A stretch of DNA of 64,000 nucleotides. Origin: Cricetomys ansorgei (Eukaryota; Chordata; Mammalia; Rodentia; Nesomyidae). The translations under genes were made by a program, and so were the position numbers. Positions 22,986 through 33,564 of this stretch are shown here, piece by piece (positions within the stretch are counted from its first letter, which is position 1; the number at the start of each line of letters is the position of its first letter). The notes under the pieces were generated by a model, which saw only the letters and a list, made by a program, of their open reading frames with translations, made no database searches and had not been told where the DNA came from. The DNA lies in contig JAMJFZ010001133.1 in assembly GCA_026225945.1 (NCBI GenBank), forward strand, positions 11,219,501 through 11,283,500. The letters run 5' to 3'.

Positions 22986-24234
22986 TGTCCAATTTTGTGT
23001 GTATATTGATAGCTGCATATTTACCTTATATCTGTTTTTGTGTGAGACTGCTTACATCTAGAACTTTGGTAGCTATTTCACAAATCAGCACATAGTATTT
23101 GACATAGCTGAAAATGTCAGGGACTCTGACACAGCCAGTTCTTGTGCTTGTATATAAATATGTGCTGTTGTGTGTAAATATGAAGAAAGGGGCCCTGATT
23201 CATAGTTGAATGATTATTATTTTCCATTTAGTGCAACATCTATCTTATTACTGCCAAGTAGTCATTTATAAATCTTTTGCAAGGCACTTGCTCTGAGGAG
23301 AGTCAAATATCAATCTAAGTATAACATCAGTATGCAAACAGATTGATGAATTGCTAGATTGCTAGCACATGAAGCATATGGAACTGCAAATAACGCTCTG
23401 AGGAGCCTAGGATAATTTTAGAATCTTATGAAAGCTGAGGACGAGAAGAAGCAGCACTGTCTTTTGATTAAACTTTCCAACACTCTTCTGAGTTTGCTCT
23501 CAAGGCTTCATGGGGCAATTAGCATTCTGTGCATTAGAAATATGACCTGATAGATGGTTTCTCTCTTAATGCACGATTTGTGGACAATGTGGGTGTTCTC
23601 TTGGGGGGAAGGACAGGAGACATTGCCTAGGAAAATTTTGTTACCGGAGTGGCTTCGTTAGCTATTGTGTGGACGTGAGTGAGCCCGTGCAAGCTGGTGG
23701 ACGGCGGGATTAGGTGGAGGGGCCCTGGGGACTCCTTGACAAACGGCAGGACTTTTAGAATAAATCCTTGCATCTGAGAAGAGCCAGAGGAAGCACCGTC
23801 TGGATGACCCTGAGCAGTCCAGGTACACTGTGGAAAACCACTGAAGCGCTAACTGAATTTGGGTCCTGCAAGTCTGACTTGAGTTTTCAGAGAAGAAATA
23901 ATATCTGGGGAGTTCTCAGAGGAAACCCGCAGAAGTATTCAGTCCAAAATTCTTAGGAAACACACCAGGGGCATCAATCCACTAAGTAGACCTGGCTGGA
24001 CCAAGTTCACATATTGCTGTCACCTAGGGCTTAAGCTCCTGGCCTCTGAATTGACCTCCAAAGGGGTAGAAAGTCCAACATTCATGGTGCTCTGCAAATC
24101 AGCTTCTGGGGACCCAGAATCTGATGGTGGCATGGCTCTCCACTAGGATAAGCAGGCGGCTAGCACTCTTCTAGAGACAATGAGAGCATCCCTTGAAGGA
24201 GGTCCAGGAAAAGCAGGTGATGCGCGTGTGCGTG
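22986..24234. other. Unique sequence
   Basis: No element recognised in this block. Confidence 0.45.
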
Positions 24235-24253
24235 CACACACACACACACACAA
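24235..24253. repeat. CA dinucleotide microsatellite
   Basis: About nine CA units after a short GTG-rich stretch. Confidence 0.9.
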
Positions 24254-24455
24254 AACACTGAGGGCAGAGAGTCCTTGAGCAGGCCTGGGCTCCGGCACAC
24301 ATGGCCCCACCTCTAACAGCATCAGCTCCCTAATGACTCCTCCTTCTCTTTAGAACTTCCAGGTGCTCAGAAGCTCAGAAGCCTGAAACACTGATTAGCC
24401 AAGATCTTATTTCATTCTACTCAGTGTGGAATCTTTTTATAGTGTTAAAAAATGT

Positions 24456-24640
24456 AGGGCAGGAGAGATGGCTCCACAGGTAAAGGGACCTGCCACCAAA
24501 CCTAAGGACCTGAGTTCCATCCCCAAGATCCACATGGTGGACAGGAATGACTGCTGAAAGTTGACCTCTGACCTCCACACCTGTGTCTCAGTGTGTGCAC
24601 ACGAGTACACTAAAGGTAATAATTAAAAATATAAAAGTAC
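24456..24640 (+). mobile_element. B2/B3-superfamily SINE
   Basis: A near full-length sense copy: 'gggcaggagagatggctcca' (A box region), 'aggtaaagggacctgccacc', 'ggacctgagttccatcccca' (B box), 'gatccacatggtggacagga', 'gttgacctctgacctccaca' and an A/T-rich tail 'ggtaataattaaaaatataa'. Confidence 0.88.
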
Positions 24641-24789
24641 TTTTTTAGTGGACACCCTGGGCGTTCCTTCTGAAAAAGACAAAATAGAGCCTAAGAAAAG
24701 ACTGTGACCTGAGGGGCTGGATCTGGAGAGGCTCCCTCAAACTTAGTGCAGATGTGAGCAAACTGCACTGTTAGCATAAGGATGGGTGT

Positions 24790-24835
<46 letters not shown>
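24790..24835. repeat. TG dinucleotide microsatellite
   Basis: About 22 uninterrupted GT units. Confidence 0.97.
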
Positions 24836-25929
24836 ATGCGCGGTAGGAGTGTTGCATACCACAGCACACCAAATTACTTTGATTATAAAGTGTCACTGTG
24901 CTTTTGCTTTGAGGACTAAACTAAATGCCTCCTATCATTGGACGTGAACTTTTATTCTAACTGGGTATTTACTTCAGATGTAGTGTTTGAACTTTTTTTC
25001 AACCCATTGAACTATACAGATCCCAAGAACATAGTGTTCATAGTCAGCATCTTGCTGGGGTGATACTAAGGAAATGCATTTTTCTAAAAGTGTATCTAAA
25101 ACCGGTAGAAAAAAATGGAAACAGATTACCTTCAGTACAAACCCGAGGGCTTGGTGGAGGGGAGTACCTGATGAGGTTTTGGTGAAAGAAATAATTCTGA
25201 CTGCAGGAGGCAGAATCAAATTTGAATTAAAATGATTACTGTTTTATAAGCGAACCAGCGATGAAACAGAGGAAGATGAGGAGGAGCACCGAACCAAGGC
25301 ATAAGGCACCATTCTGAATCGTTAAGGCACTAGAGCCCACATTTCCAAAAGCAGGCATGCTGGTGTCACTGGTTACCCACCCAGGAGTACGCTCCCTTCA
25401 CAGTGCTTGCTGCAGTCCCAGGAGCCCCCAGCTCCTCTACGTATCTAACCGGGGCAGAAATAGGATGTACTTACTCATGCCTGAATTCCAGTGGCAAGTT
25501 CCCTTAGATAAAGCCTCTCTGGAGCCCACCTCTCTCCTGATGACCTGCAAGGCTCTCAAGACTGGCTCTCCTGTTTTGTGCACTTCCTACTAAAGGCCCC
25601 TTGTCACTGGAAAGACTTGACCTCCAGCACAGGGGCTGTGAAGAGGGAGGGCGAGGGACAGCTCTTTGACTTTTAGAGTCCGCTTGGCTTTGCCTCCCTT
25701 TGAAGCTGTTACTGAGAAGCCTTCTGATCTCTGACCTGCCAACACAGATACCGAGAAATCCTGGGTCCAGGGTTCAAACGAGGATAAGCACAGCGAGTGG
25801 AATAAAAATGAGACCTGACGTGTAGCGCTTGGGTCCTCTCCTGCTTCAGTTAGCGGTCCATCTTCCCCCTCAGCCTTCGGAGAAGGGGAAAGAACCCAAG
25901 TCTCTGAAACATTTGAGATGAAAGAAGCT
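24836..25929. other. Unique sequence
   Basis: No recognised element or exon. The frame 25357-25593 has no known domain. Confidence 0.45.
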
Positions 25930-26090
25930 GTATTTGAGTCTCCATTCTGTTGTTTACCAACTGGGAGAACTTAGGTGTGCTAGTCCTGAAGCTGAGCTCT
26001 TCTTTATGAGATTAAAAAGAGGGCAGCGTTTCCTGCAGGCCTTGTGAGGGTTATGTGAACTAATAACCTTGGTAAGCGCATTACAAGTAG
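25930..26090 (+). mobile_element. MIR SINE fragment
   Basis: Sense MIR pattern: 'ttgtttaccaactgggagaa', 'gattaaaaagagggcagcgt' (the 'taaaatgggga' block), 'gccttgtgagggttatgtga' and 'ggtaagcgcattacaag'. Immediately followed by an oppositely oriented MIR-like segment. Confidence 0.6.
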
Positions 26091-26094
26091 TTTG

Positions 26095-26200
26095 TTCTCC
26101 ATTTTGCGTGCAGAGACACAGAAGCACAAGAGTTTAAGTCACTTGTTGAGAATAGCACAGCTGGTAAATGTCCATCCTAGACTTGGGTCACAAGAGGTCA
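26095..26200 (-). mobile_element. MIR/L2-like fragment, antisense
   Basis: The plus strand gives the typical inverted core: 'ttgcgtgcagagacacagaa', 'gcacaagagtttaagtcact', 'tgttgagaatagcacagctg', then 'gactggg'-like end text near 26178-26188. Short and diverged. Confidence 0.6.
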
Positions 26201-27254
26201 TATTAGTGGCACACTGCCATGGTCCTGTCTCTCTCGGAAATCTGCTTTTGGGATAAAACAACCATGTGCTCTCTAGCATCGTTGTATTCTACCAGGTTCA
26301 TGGTATGACCGTAGTTTGTTCTTGGTCATACAAAGGAGCAGAGGCCACCGTTGCATCTGCCCTAGGATCTTTGTAATTTAAAACTGATAGCACAGATTAT
26401 ACTGGGATGATTGATAATACATTCAGGAAAACACTGACAAAAACTTCTCTTACACAGTATTTATAAACACCCAATCAACACAGAATGAAGGAATGGGTAC
26501 TATTTGCAAGACACTTTTGGCAGAGGGTCAGCAAGCCCTGGAGTAATAGGTACTTCATGTTCCAGAGAATGTCCTCTTCAGGAGGGAAACAAGCACAGAG
26601 TTATGACAGCAGGGCTGGAGCTAACACACCAAGCCAAGGATTACACCCAAGTGGGTTATTTTGGCAAACGGAGTAGATTCTAGACACTTGCTATAGCACC
26701 AGATGATGCTGATTTGTACCAAAAAAAAAAAAAGTAGTTAAATGTATCTCTTGGATTGAATTTTTCCCTTGACAAGAAAATCATATCAGATTCTGCTGAA
26801 ATAAAGTAATGCTAACTGTTTGAACGTTCAAAAGCACACCTATTATTACACACTTTACACTTTACACTTTGCACGTGATCCTTGGAACCATGAGAAACAG
26901 GAGCTCTGGGACCTTTATGGAGCAAGGCTAGAGGCTGCAAGTGAACAGTGACTGTATTGATTCTAGTGTTAACCATGGGGCAGTCACTGAGCTGAGTGCA
27001 TTTCTTCAATAGGAATTCAGCATGATGTGTGCGTGAGTAACAACCACAAGTCAAGTGAACTCTGGCAGGCCACTGAGGCACTCTGGGTTCAGCTTTCTCC
27101 TGTTTTGGGAGGATGGCTGGGAGGCAGTTGTAATAACTGGGTTAAGCTCATACAGTAATTGCAAAGACTGCCTGGGTATACATGGGTGACATTTGGAACA
27201 GCAGTGGCATTCATAAATTCTAAACAAACACTGGTTAGCATTTGCATAACCTCT
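26201..27254. other. Unique sequence
   Basis: Nothing recognised except a short A run at 26720-26733. Confidence 0.45.
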
Positions 27255-27330
27255 CAAATCGTTTGCGAAATTAAGGTTGGAACTCAGACTACCTGGCTTA
27301 AGATTCTTTGTCTCTACACACTATTTGACT
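27255..27330 (-). mobile_element. MIR fragment, antisense (weak)
   Basis: 'ggttggaactcagactacct' followed by 'ggcttaagattctttgtctc' resembles the inverted 5' end of MIR ('tttgaacccaggcagtctgg'). Only one end is recognisable. Confidence 0.45.
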
Positions 27331-27444
27331 GAGTAACCAAATAAGTAAAGAGATCTCCTGGAGTCACAGGGCCAGATAGGGGTAGGTTCCTGGTCTCCCG
27401 TCACTCAGTCTACAATTTGACTGCCCAGGCTGAAATTCCTGTGT

Positions 27445-27870
27445 TCGTTAGCAGTCCAGTACTGTAGAAAAATTCCCCAATTAATCAACTTAAGAAGAAG
27501 AAAGGTTTGTTTTATTTTGTCGTACAGTTGAGGAGATTTTAGTCTGTGACCAATTGGCTCCAATGGTTTGGATCTGCAGTAAGGAGGGTATGGTGGAATG
27601 AATTATTCACCCTATGACTGAACTGGAAAAGAGAAAGAAGGGCGTGTTCCTAGTGGTCAGAAGAGGTCCTTATCTTTTAAAGATTCCTCTACCTCACAAT
27701 AGCACCGTGGGGTCACTTTTCCAAGTCACAGTCATACCCTCCATGACCAGTTCTGCACCTCTGCAGAAGAAAGCAGGAGGTGATTCCTGCCCTTGGTTCC
27801 AGTCCTCTTCTCTCCTCTCCAGACCAGACCTTCTTCCCTGCTGCAGAGGCTTCTGGGGCTCTTTTACAGA
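27445..27870 (-). mobile_element. MaLR-type LTR (MT-like), antisense
   Basis: The plus strand follows an inverted MT-type LTR: 'cttaagaagaagaaaggttt' and 'gttttattttgtcgtacagt' (inverted polyadenylation region), 'ccaattggctccaatggttt', 'cagtaaggagggtatggtgg', then 'cacaatagcaccgtggggtc' and 'cataccctccatgaccagtt'. Diverged and probably rearranged at the right end. No target duplication found. Confidence 0.65.
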
Positions 27871-27878
27871 TTGCTGAT

Positions 27879-28055
27879 AGCAGGGCATGGTAGTGTACAC
27901 CTTTGATCCCAGCACTCAGGAGACAGAGGCAGGTGGATCTCTGACTTCAAGGCCAGCCTGGTCTACATTCCAGGACAGTCGGGGCTACTCAGAGAAACAC
28001 TGTCTCGGAAAACCAAACCTAAAACCAAAGAAAAACTCAAACCAAAACCAACAGC
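27879..28055 (+). mobile_element. B1 SINE
   Basis: The best preserved 7SL-derived SINE in the window: 'agcagggcatggtagtgtac' (A box), 'ctttgatcccagcactcagg', 'gacagaggcaggtggatctc', 'tcaaggccagcctggtctac', 'ggacagtcggggctactcag' and 'gaaacactgtctcggaaaac', followed by an A-rich tail with interspersed C to about 28055. Full length, with no internal deletion obvious. Confidence 0.93.
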
Positions 28056-28109
28056 AACAATGAATCAGATTACTGGTAAAGGGTTGCATTCTACAGCTCA
28101 TGTGGGGGT

Positions 28110-28330
28110 GGGGGTGGCAGACTGGGGCACCAGTAAGTAGCTCATGGAGAGCATTGTCTGTCTGCAAAGCGCTGTACTGCCTACTGTCTCTGTTGGTCAT
28201 TAGAACATCCCTGTAGGTTAGGTTGTTTGTGTTCTTTTGTTCATATTCAGGTTATATAGGGTGGAGAAGGAACAGAACTCCAATTTGTATCAGGGTCTTC
28301 AGACTATGGCTTCCACTTGTCTTGTGTGAC
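28110..28330 (-). mobile_element. MIR SINE, antisense
   Basis: An inverted MIR pattern: 'gcaaagcgctgtactgccta', 'attagaacatccctgtaggt' (for 'caacaaccctatgaggtagg'), 'gttcatattcaggttatata', 'ggagaaggaacagaactcca', then 'gtcttcagactatggcttcc' at the inverted 5' end. Confidence 0.62.
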
Positions 28331-29478
28331 AAAATATTTGATGCTGTAGTCTGAGCACACCTAATTCTTGACCTCAGATTTATTTCATAATTTTTCTAGT
28401 GTAGATTTTTATACGCTTGGAAAAGTTTTGGTTTAAACCTTTCCCAAACCAGAGAGACAGGACAAGCTGACCTAAAGTATGTCTAAAGCAGATGATCTTG
28501 TGATTCCTTTCCAGGATTTTATGAAAGAAATAAAATGGTTCACTCGGAATATTGCTATATGAAATATGAGTTACTACAGAGAGCTGTTCATCCAGAACCT
28601 TCTAACCATGGACTCTGATAATTATTTTATTCTCTTCGAATATTGTTGTCTTATTATGATATTTCATTTTAAAACTTGTGTTTGTGGCACCCTTCCACAT
28701 AAATAAATCAGTGTTCTCTCCGTTCTCCACACTCCATCATGCTCCACGTAGGGACTGTTTTTTCTTTTGAACCCAATTGCTTCCTCTTTGATTCTGTAGC
28801 AAATTGACCTTCTGAGTGAGTAGCGTAATTACTTCCATGGTAATGGGCTGAAGTTAAAGACAGCCATTATGTGAGCATAACAGAGAAACTGGAGCTGAGT
28901 TCTAAAATAAAAGAAGAAGAAATAAATAAATAAAACCCACAACAACTAGCTTTAATAATAGCAGGATAGAGGGAGAAAATTACTAGCATTATAAACTGCT
29001 TTTTTTTTTTAAAAGAAAAAAATTATCTTTATCTTCTAAAAGGCTGTGACACAGTGGGAAAATCTCTCTACAGTTTTAATTGTAGATAATTCTGTGTAAG
29101 GATGAACCTCTCTACGAAAAATGGTCTTCTGAAATGTGTTTAGTCTGACTTTGGCAAAGCTCCATGTCATTCTGAATGATTGCTGTTACTTCCAATATTT
29201 GCTATTATTACTTAAAAGTCTGAGCTAATTTGCATCCAAAGCAAAGAAGGAGATTGAGAATCAAAGATTGGGCCCTGAGTCTAGCTCCTCCCTAAGGAAG
29301 TGTGCTGTACTGCCACCAAGTGGAGAGACAGACTAAAGACTAAGGCTCCCATGGCCTCTCCCTTATCTGGGATCCAGCCTCACCTATCCGGAAGATGGAG
29401 ACACACCAGGAAGAACAGCAAGAAAACTTCTGTGTTGCCGAAGAGACTGACACCATGAAGCCTGAGTGCCACATCTCA
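28331..29478. other. Unique AT-rich sequence
   Basis: No repeat recognised. A T10-A7 inverted homopolymer pair sits at 29001-29022. The block 28480-28930 is AT-rich with little simple repetition, one of the places where a conserved noncoding element could lie. Confidence 0.45.
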
Positions 29479-29575
29479 GCAGGGCATGTAGCTCAGTGGT
29501 AGAGCCTGTACCTGGTTAACACGCACAAGACTGTGTTCACACCTCAGTACCACCAAGAAAATCATACCAGGATGC
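29479..29575 (+). mobile_element. ID-like SINE (tRNA-derived)
   Basis: A sense tRNA-like head: 'gcatgtagctcagtggtaga' (A box) and 'gactgtgttcacacctcagt' (B box), followed by 'accaccaagaaaatc' with an A-rich end. It lacks a proper acceptor stem and 3' end, so it is a retroposon and not a functional tRNA gene. Confidence 0.78.
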
Positions 29576-30006
29576 CACATCTGAATCTCGTTTGCACCGA
29601 CCTTTAGTATGCCTCTAACAAGCACTGCTTGCAAACTCTACAACACATTATAACTAAGAAATGAGAATGTAGGAAAGAAAGGACATTTAATAAACCAGGC
29701 ATTCCACGCAGATTTATTTTATTCTAACAGCAGCCAGTGGTATACGAAGGCGATTGATTCACTTTAAAGATTACAAAACAGCTCCTGAGGATCTCAACCA
29801 GCCAGTGTGCAGCAGCATTTGCACTGGTGTACAAGACTCATGATCTGTGAACTTCTCTTCCTGGTTTTTCCAAAGACAGGTCTACTGAGAAACAAACCAT
29901 ACTGACTTGGCAATAACAAGAGACAGCACTGGAATCTAAAAATCCAGTATGCTTTGGGACTATCAACTTCTGGCATCTATTCTGGTGGACAGGCATGATG
30001 CCTTGG
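29576..30006. other. Unique sequence
   Basis: No feature recognised. Confidence 0.45.
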
Positions 30007-30140
30007 AGCACTAAGGGAAGAACCTGTATAGGAACCTGTATAGCACTAAGGGAAGAACCTGTATAGGAACCTGTATAGCACTAAGGGAAGAACCTGTATA
30101 GGAACCTGTATAGCACTAAGGGAAGGAACTTCCCTGTATA
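30007..30140. repeat. 35-bp minisatellite, about 3.5 copies
   Basis: Direct copies start at 30007, 30042, 30077 and 30112, with exact 35-bp spacing; the first three are identical and the fourth diverges after about 14 bases. Each unit has 'agcactaagggaagaacctg' followed by a partly duplicated 'tataggaacctgtat', so the unit itself contains a smaller internal duplication ('aacctgtata'). Confidence 0.97.
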
Positions 30141-30194
30141 CAGGCTTCTCTGTCCAGGCAGCAGCATGCACTTTGGGAAGATTGCATAGCGCAA

Positions 30195-30395
30195 AAGAGC
30201 TTGGGATCCAAGTGTTACTTGCCTTCTACTAGCCATTAAAATTTGATCAAGTTACATCATTCATTGTGTTTCATTTTTCTTGTCTGAAAAAAAATTATCC
30301 TGACAATATATTACCCACCTCAGGGAGCTTATCTGAGGCTAAAAGAGTCAATTCATAGGAATAGAACATCTTAGGAAGCCGTAAATACCGGGCAC
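30195..30395 (+). mobile_element. MIR SINE
   Basis: Sense MIR pattern: 'cttctactagccattaaaat', 'gatcaagttacatcattcat', 'tttcatttttcttgtctgaa' (for 'cagtttcctcatctgtaaaa'), 'tattacccacctcagggagc', 'ttatctgaggctaaaagagt' and a weak 3' end. Confidence 0.72.
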
Positions 30396-30464
30396 TAATG
30401 CTTCAAAAGCTTGATGTTTAAATTCATTAAGGACCAAATCCCAATTGTTATTTATACTGCTCAC

Positions 30465-30560
30465 TTGCTCATCCATTCACACAACTATTTAGCAGATATT
30501 ATGAGCCTAGTAGCCGGCAGCCATTGAATATGGCTATGTCGTACCACAGCCCTTCCCGTT
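30465..30560 (-). mobile_element. L2 LINE 3' fragment, antisense (weak)
   Basis: 'catccattcacacaactatt' followed by 'tagcagatattatgagccta' resembles inverted L2 3' sequence ('cattcaacaaatatttattg' then 'agcacctactatgtgcc'). Short and diverged. Confidence 0.5.
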
Positions 30561-31017
30561 TAGGAACTCAGACACACAAACAAGCACTTACGCCAGCACA
30601 GGAGGTACATGGGTGAAAATATCCATGGCAATACATGCCTCACCCTGGGTGAAGCTGGCATGCGTGCACAGCAGGCATAGAAGGTGAAGCGTGGAAAGGG
30701 TATTCCAGTGGAGCACAGATGGAAGGAAGCATGTGCTCAGGGGAGGGGCGGTGGAGGCTGGAGAGGCAGAGAGAACTGTGGCCACTGACGTGTGCAGTGT
30801 GTTCTACAGTTCTAAACTTTCTTTAGAACTAAATATTTTTCCACAAACAAAATATGACAGAGAATCCCAGCATATGAAACATGAAAAATATCATTTTACT
30901 AGGGGACACCTACTTTGTAATTTCACGTTGGTGGCAGTTACAAAATCTATCAGTGAGAACAGTAAACAGGTATTAATTAATACACAATTTGGGGTTGTAT
31001 ATGATAACTTCAACTTC
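30561..31017. other. Unique sequence
   Basis: No feature recognised. The frame beginning at 30691 is long only because it runs into the following tandem array. Confidence 0.5.
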
Positions 31018-31283
31018 ATATATATACATACATATCTCTATCTCTATATATCTACATCTATATATCTATATATCATCTATATATCTATATATCTATATAT
31101 CATCTATATATCTATATATCTATATATCTATATATCTATATATCTATATATCTATATATCTATATATCTATATATCTATATATCTATATATCTATATATC
31201 TATATATCTATATATCTATATATCCATATATCTATATATCTATATATCTATATATCTATATATCTATATATCTATATATCTAG
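31018..31283. repeat. TCTATATA octanucleotide tandem array
   Basis: About 265 bp. A heterogeneous start (31018-31083) is followed by nearly perfect TCTATATA units with rare variants (a shortened ATCATC unit near 31074 and 31100, and a C change near 31223). It generates artefactual Ile/Tyr/Ser/Leu-repeat frames. Confidence 0.97.
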
Positions 31284-31644
31284 TTAGATGACACTGAAAA
31301 ATTCTCTGATTCATTCTGAGCTGAAAAATGTATTTTTAATTAATTTATTCTTTTTTAGGAACTCAGTTTATGATCTCTAAATATGCTTAATTGATTTGAA
31401 AGTGTAAAGAGAAGTAGTGAGCTTGTTTTGCTTTAATTTTAAATTGCTATACGTTGGCATCTTATCTTTCTTATCATAAATATAAAAGCTGAAAGAAAGA
31501 GCACTCTGCCCCTAGTCTCTCTGCTAAGGCGATCCAGAACACGTTATTTCTGAGGCGGGCGCTGGTCTGTCACTGTCCGTTAACTTGTGGTGGGAACACG
31601 TTCTGAGAGGATGTGACTGAGCCCGGCTTGGTCTACATGAAAAA
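31284..31644. other. Unique sequence
   Basis: AT-rich at first, then a moderately CpG-containing stretch (31530-31680); nothing recognised. Confidence 0.45.
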
Positions 31645-31985
31645 GGTGTCAAAACCAACCGGGACCGGTAAATTTATAAGCAGAAGTTTGTTCCTCGTGA
31701 TTCTATAGGCTGAGAAGTTTGTGATCAAGGGGCTTGCAGGTGTCTGGTGAGGGTCAGTCTCTGCCTCCAGGTGTCCTTCTGACCGTGTCCTCTGGGAGGG
31801 AAAAACATGTCCTCACGAGATAGAGGAAGGGAAGACACTGTGGTTGTCCCAAATCCTTTCATAAGGTTGCTGACCCCACTTATGAGCGCAGGTCCCTTAA
31901 CCATCTCCTAAACACCACCCCTCCCTTAATAACATCAAGTTGGAGTTTCAGAACTGCACTGAATTTACTCGAACTGAAACAATGC
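31645..31985 (-). mobile_element. MaLR-type LTR (MLT1/MST-like), antisense
   Basis: The plus strand gives an inverted LTR: 'gtaaatttataagcagaagt' and 'gttcctcgtgattctatagg' (inverted polyadenylation end), 'ggcttgcaggtgtctggtga' and 'gggtcagtctctgcctccag' (inverted central part), 'catgtcctcacgagatagag', then 'cataaggttgctgaccccac' and 'catcaagttggagtttcaga'. About 340 bp and reasonably complete. Confidence 0.72.
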
Positions 31986-33516
31986 GATGCATGCTCCGGG
32001 GGCCAAAAAGTATTGTATATTGAGCAGTTGGAATAAAGTAATTTGCTAAATTCCCAGCAAATGGCTGATATTTAGAAAGTCATTATTGCTGTTATTATTA
32101 CTACAAGTTTGAGTGAAAAAAAAACAAACAGCATCAGCTAATCCTAAAAGCACGCCTGAGCCTTGCCAGCCAGCACCGGGCTTTCCTTACTGCCCCATTT
32201 CTAGCTCTAAATTGGCTTGGCCAGGGCCGTCACAGCAGGCTTTCTATCAATGTTTGTGGGTGAAGTGAAGCTTAGGAGACACTGTTGACCTAAGGATCGG
32301 GGCCTGGGCATCCGTGGACTGTGTATATGGTAACTGAGGCCTCCACAGATCTGAGTGAGCCTCTGTGGGGAGTGTGTGCACAAGAAGAGACAGTCACAAG
32401 CATCATCTGTGGAGCGTCGTGGACAAAGAACACACGGCTCCTCTCTCAGGCACCAGCTCCGTTCTACGGCCAGGTCTAGAGGTTTAATGATGAGGTGCCC
32501 TCTTGTGTGGTGGGATTCCTGCCTATGTTACTAACCCTCAGACCTACTTGCTCTAGCACTGAAATTCAGCTTCCCTTTTGTTTAGTTCGACAGCACACAC
32601 ACGGTGGAGAATAAGCAAAGGTCACATGAAGGCAAGCGTCGGGGAAGAGTGTGAGCACATACATACAAAGGCTCCAGGGGGATGTATAGACACAAGTATT
32701 GCCTTGGGTCTGCCTCCCTGCTCCTTCCCCATCCTCACTTAGGTCTGAGTCATACCTAAGCTGGTTCTTCAAGGTTCATCCAAGACTTGGTCTCTTTGCT
32801 GGGTCAATCCTGTGACAGTGATTCATCCCGCATCCTGGGACAGCCTTCCCTGGAAGAGATAGTTTGACTCTAGAAGATTATTGAGTTGGGAACCATTTGG
32901 CACCCACTGAGGCACCGGGCTCTCTTATTGGGTTGATGACTCATATGTCCCAGTGGACACTTTCCCCATCTGGGGAGTCATTAATGTGTCTTAACTCATA
33001 ATTTAAAGATTATTGGGTGTTGAGGACTTCCGTTCTCTCTTAGCCCAGAGATACATTTCCTCATATTCAGACAGAAGCTCCTGAACAGAACGGCACTCAC
33101 CCACAACCTCCTCCTGCTGTGTTAACATGTGGATAAGCCCACCTAGCCCAAACCACTAACATCTGGTGCCCGGATGCTGTTTATGGTCCTCAAAATCTCA
33201 TTTTATTTTACTTCTGGCAGACTGTGGGTGACTAACTAAAGTGAAGTGCGCCTCACAGCTGGGCATCTCAACTGCTCTCCAGCAACCAACAACAGGGAGT
33301 CCTCCAGAGTGGAGGGACAGAGGTCATGCCTGTCAGAGTCCTCAGCAGAGTTGAGTTTCCAGATGCCTTTAACACTCTAGCATCCTTTTGCTTCCATGCT
33401 GACCTCACGGGATTCTAAAACAGAGGTCCCTAGAGAAGAAGGTCAAGATTCTGCAAAGGTGACTCAGTTTGATGTCTGAAATATGAGCAGAGGCCTCAGT
33501 GGAATAATATCGTGGA
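31986..33516. other. Unique sequence
   Basis: About 1.5 kb with no recognised element or exon. Confidence 0.45.
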
Positions 33517-33564
33517 CAAGGAAGAGAAGGAGGAGAGGGGGAGGGGGAGAAGGAGGAGGAGGAA
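33517..33564. repeat. GGA/GGGGA purine-rich microsatellite
   Basis: A short imperfect purine tract of GGA and GGGGA units. Confidence 0.9.

Noticed and set aside
29479..29575. tRNA gene candidate with A and B boxes
   Set aside because: No acceptor stem pairing or cloverleaf, an A-rich tail, and the pattern matches ID-type SINEs.
30007..30140. Regularly repeated 35-bp unit suggesting a CRISPR array
   Set aside because: Units are contiguous with no unique spacers, and the context is a rodent chromosome. It is a minisatellite.
30691..31287. 198-codon frame
   Set aside because: The second half is translation of the TCTATATA array; the first half is AT-rich sequence with no recognisable domain.
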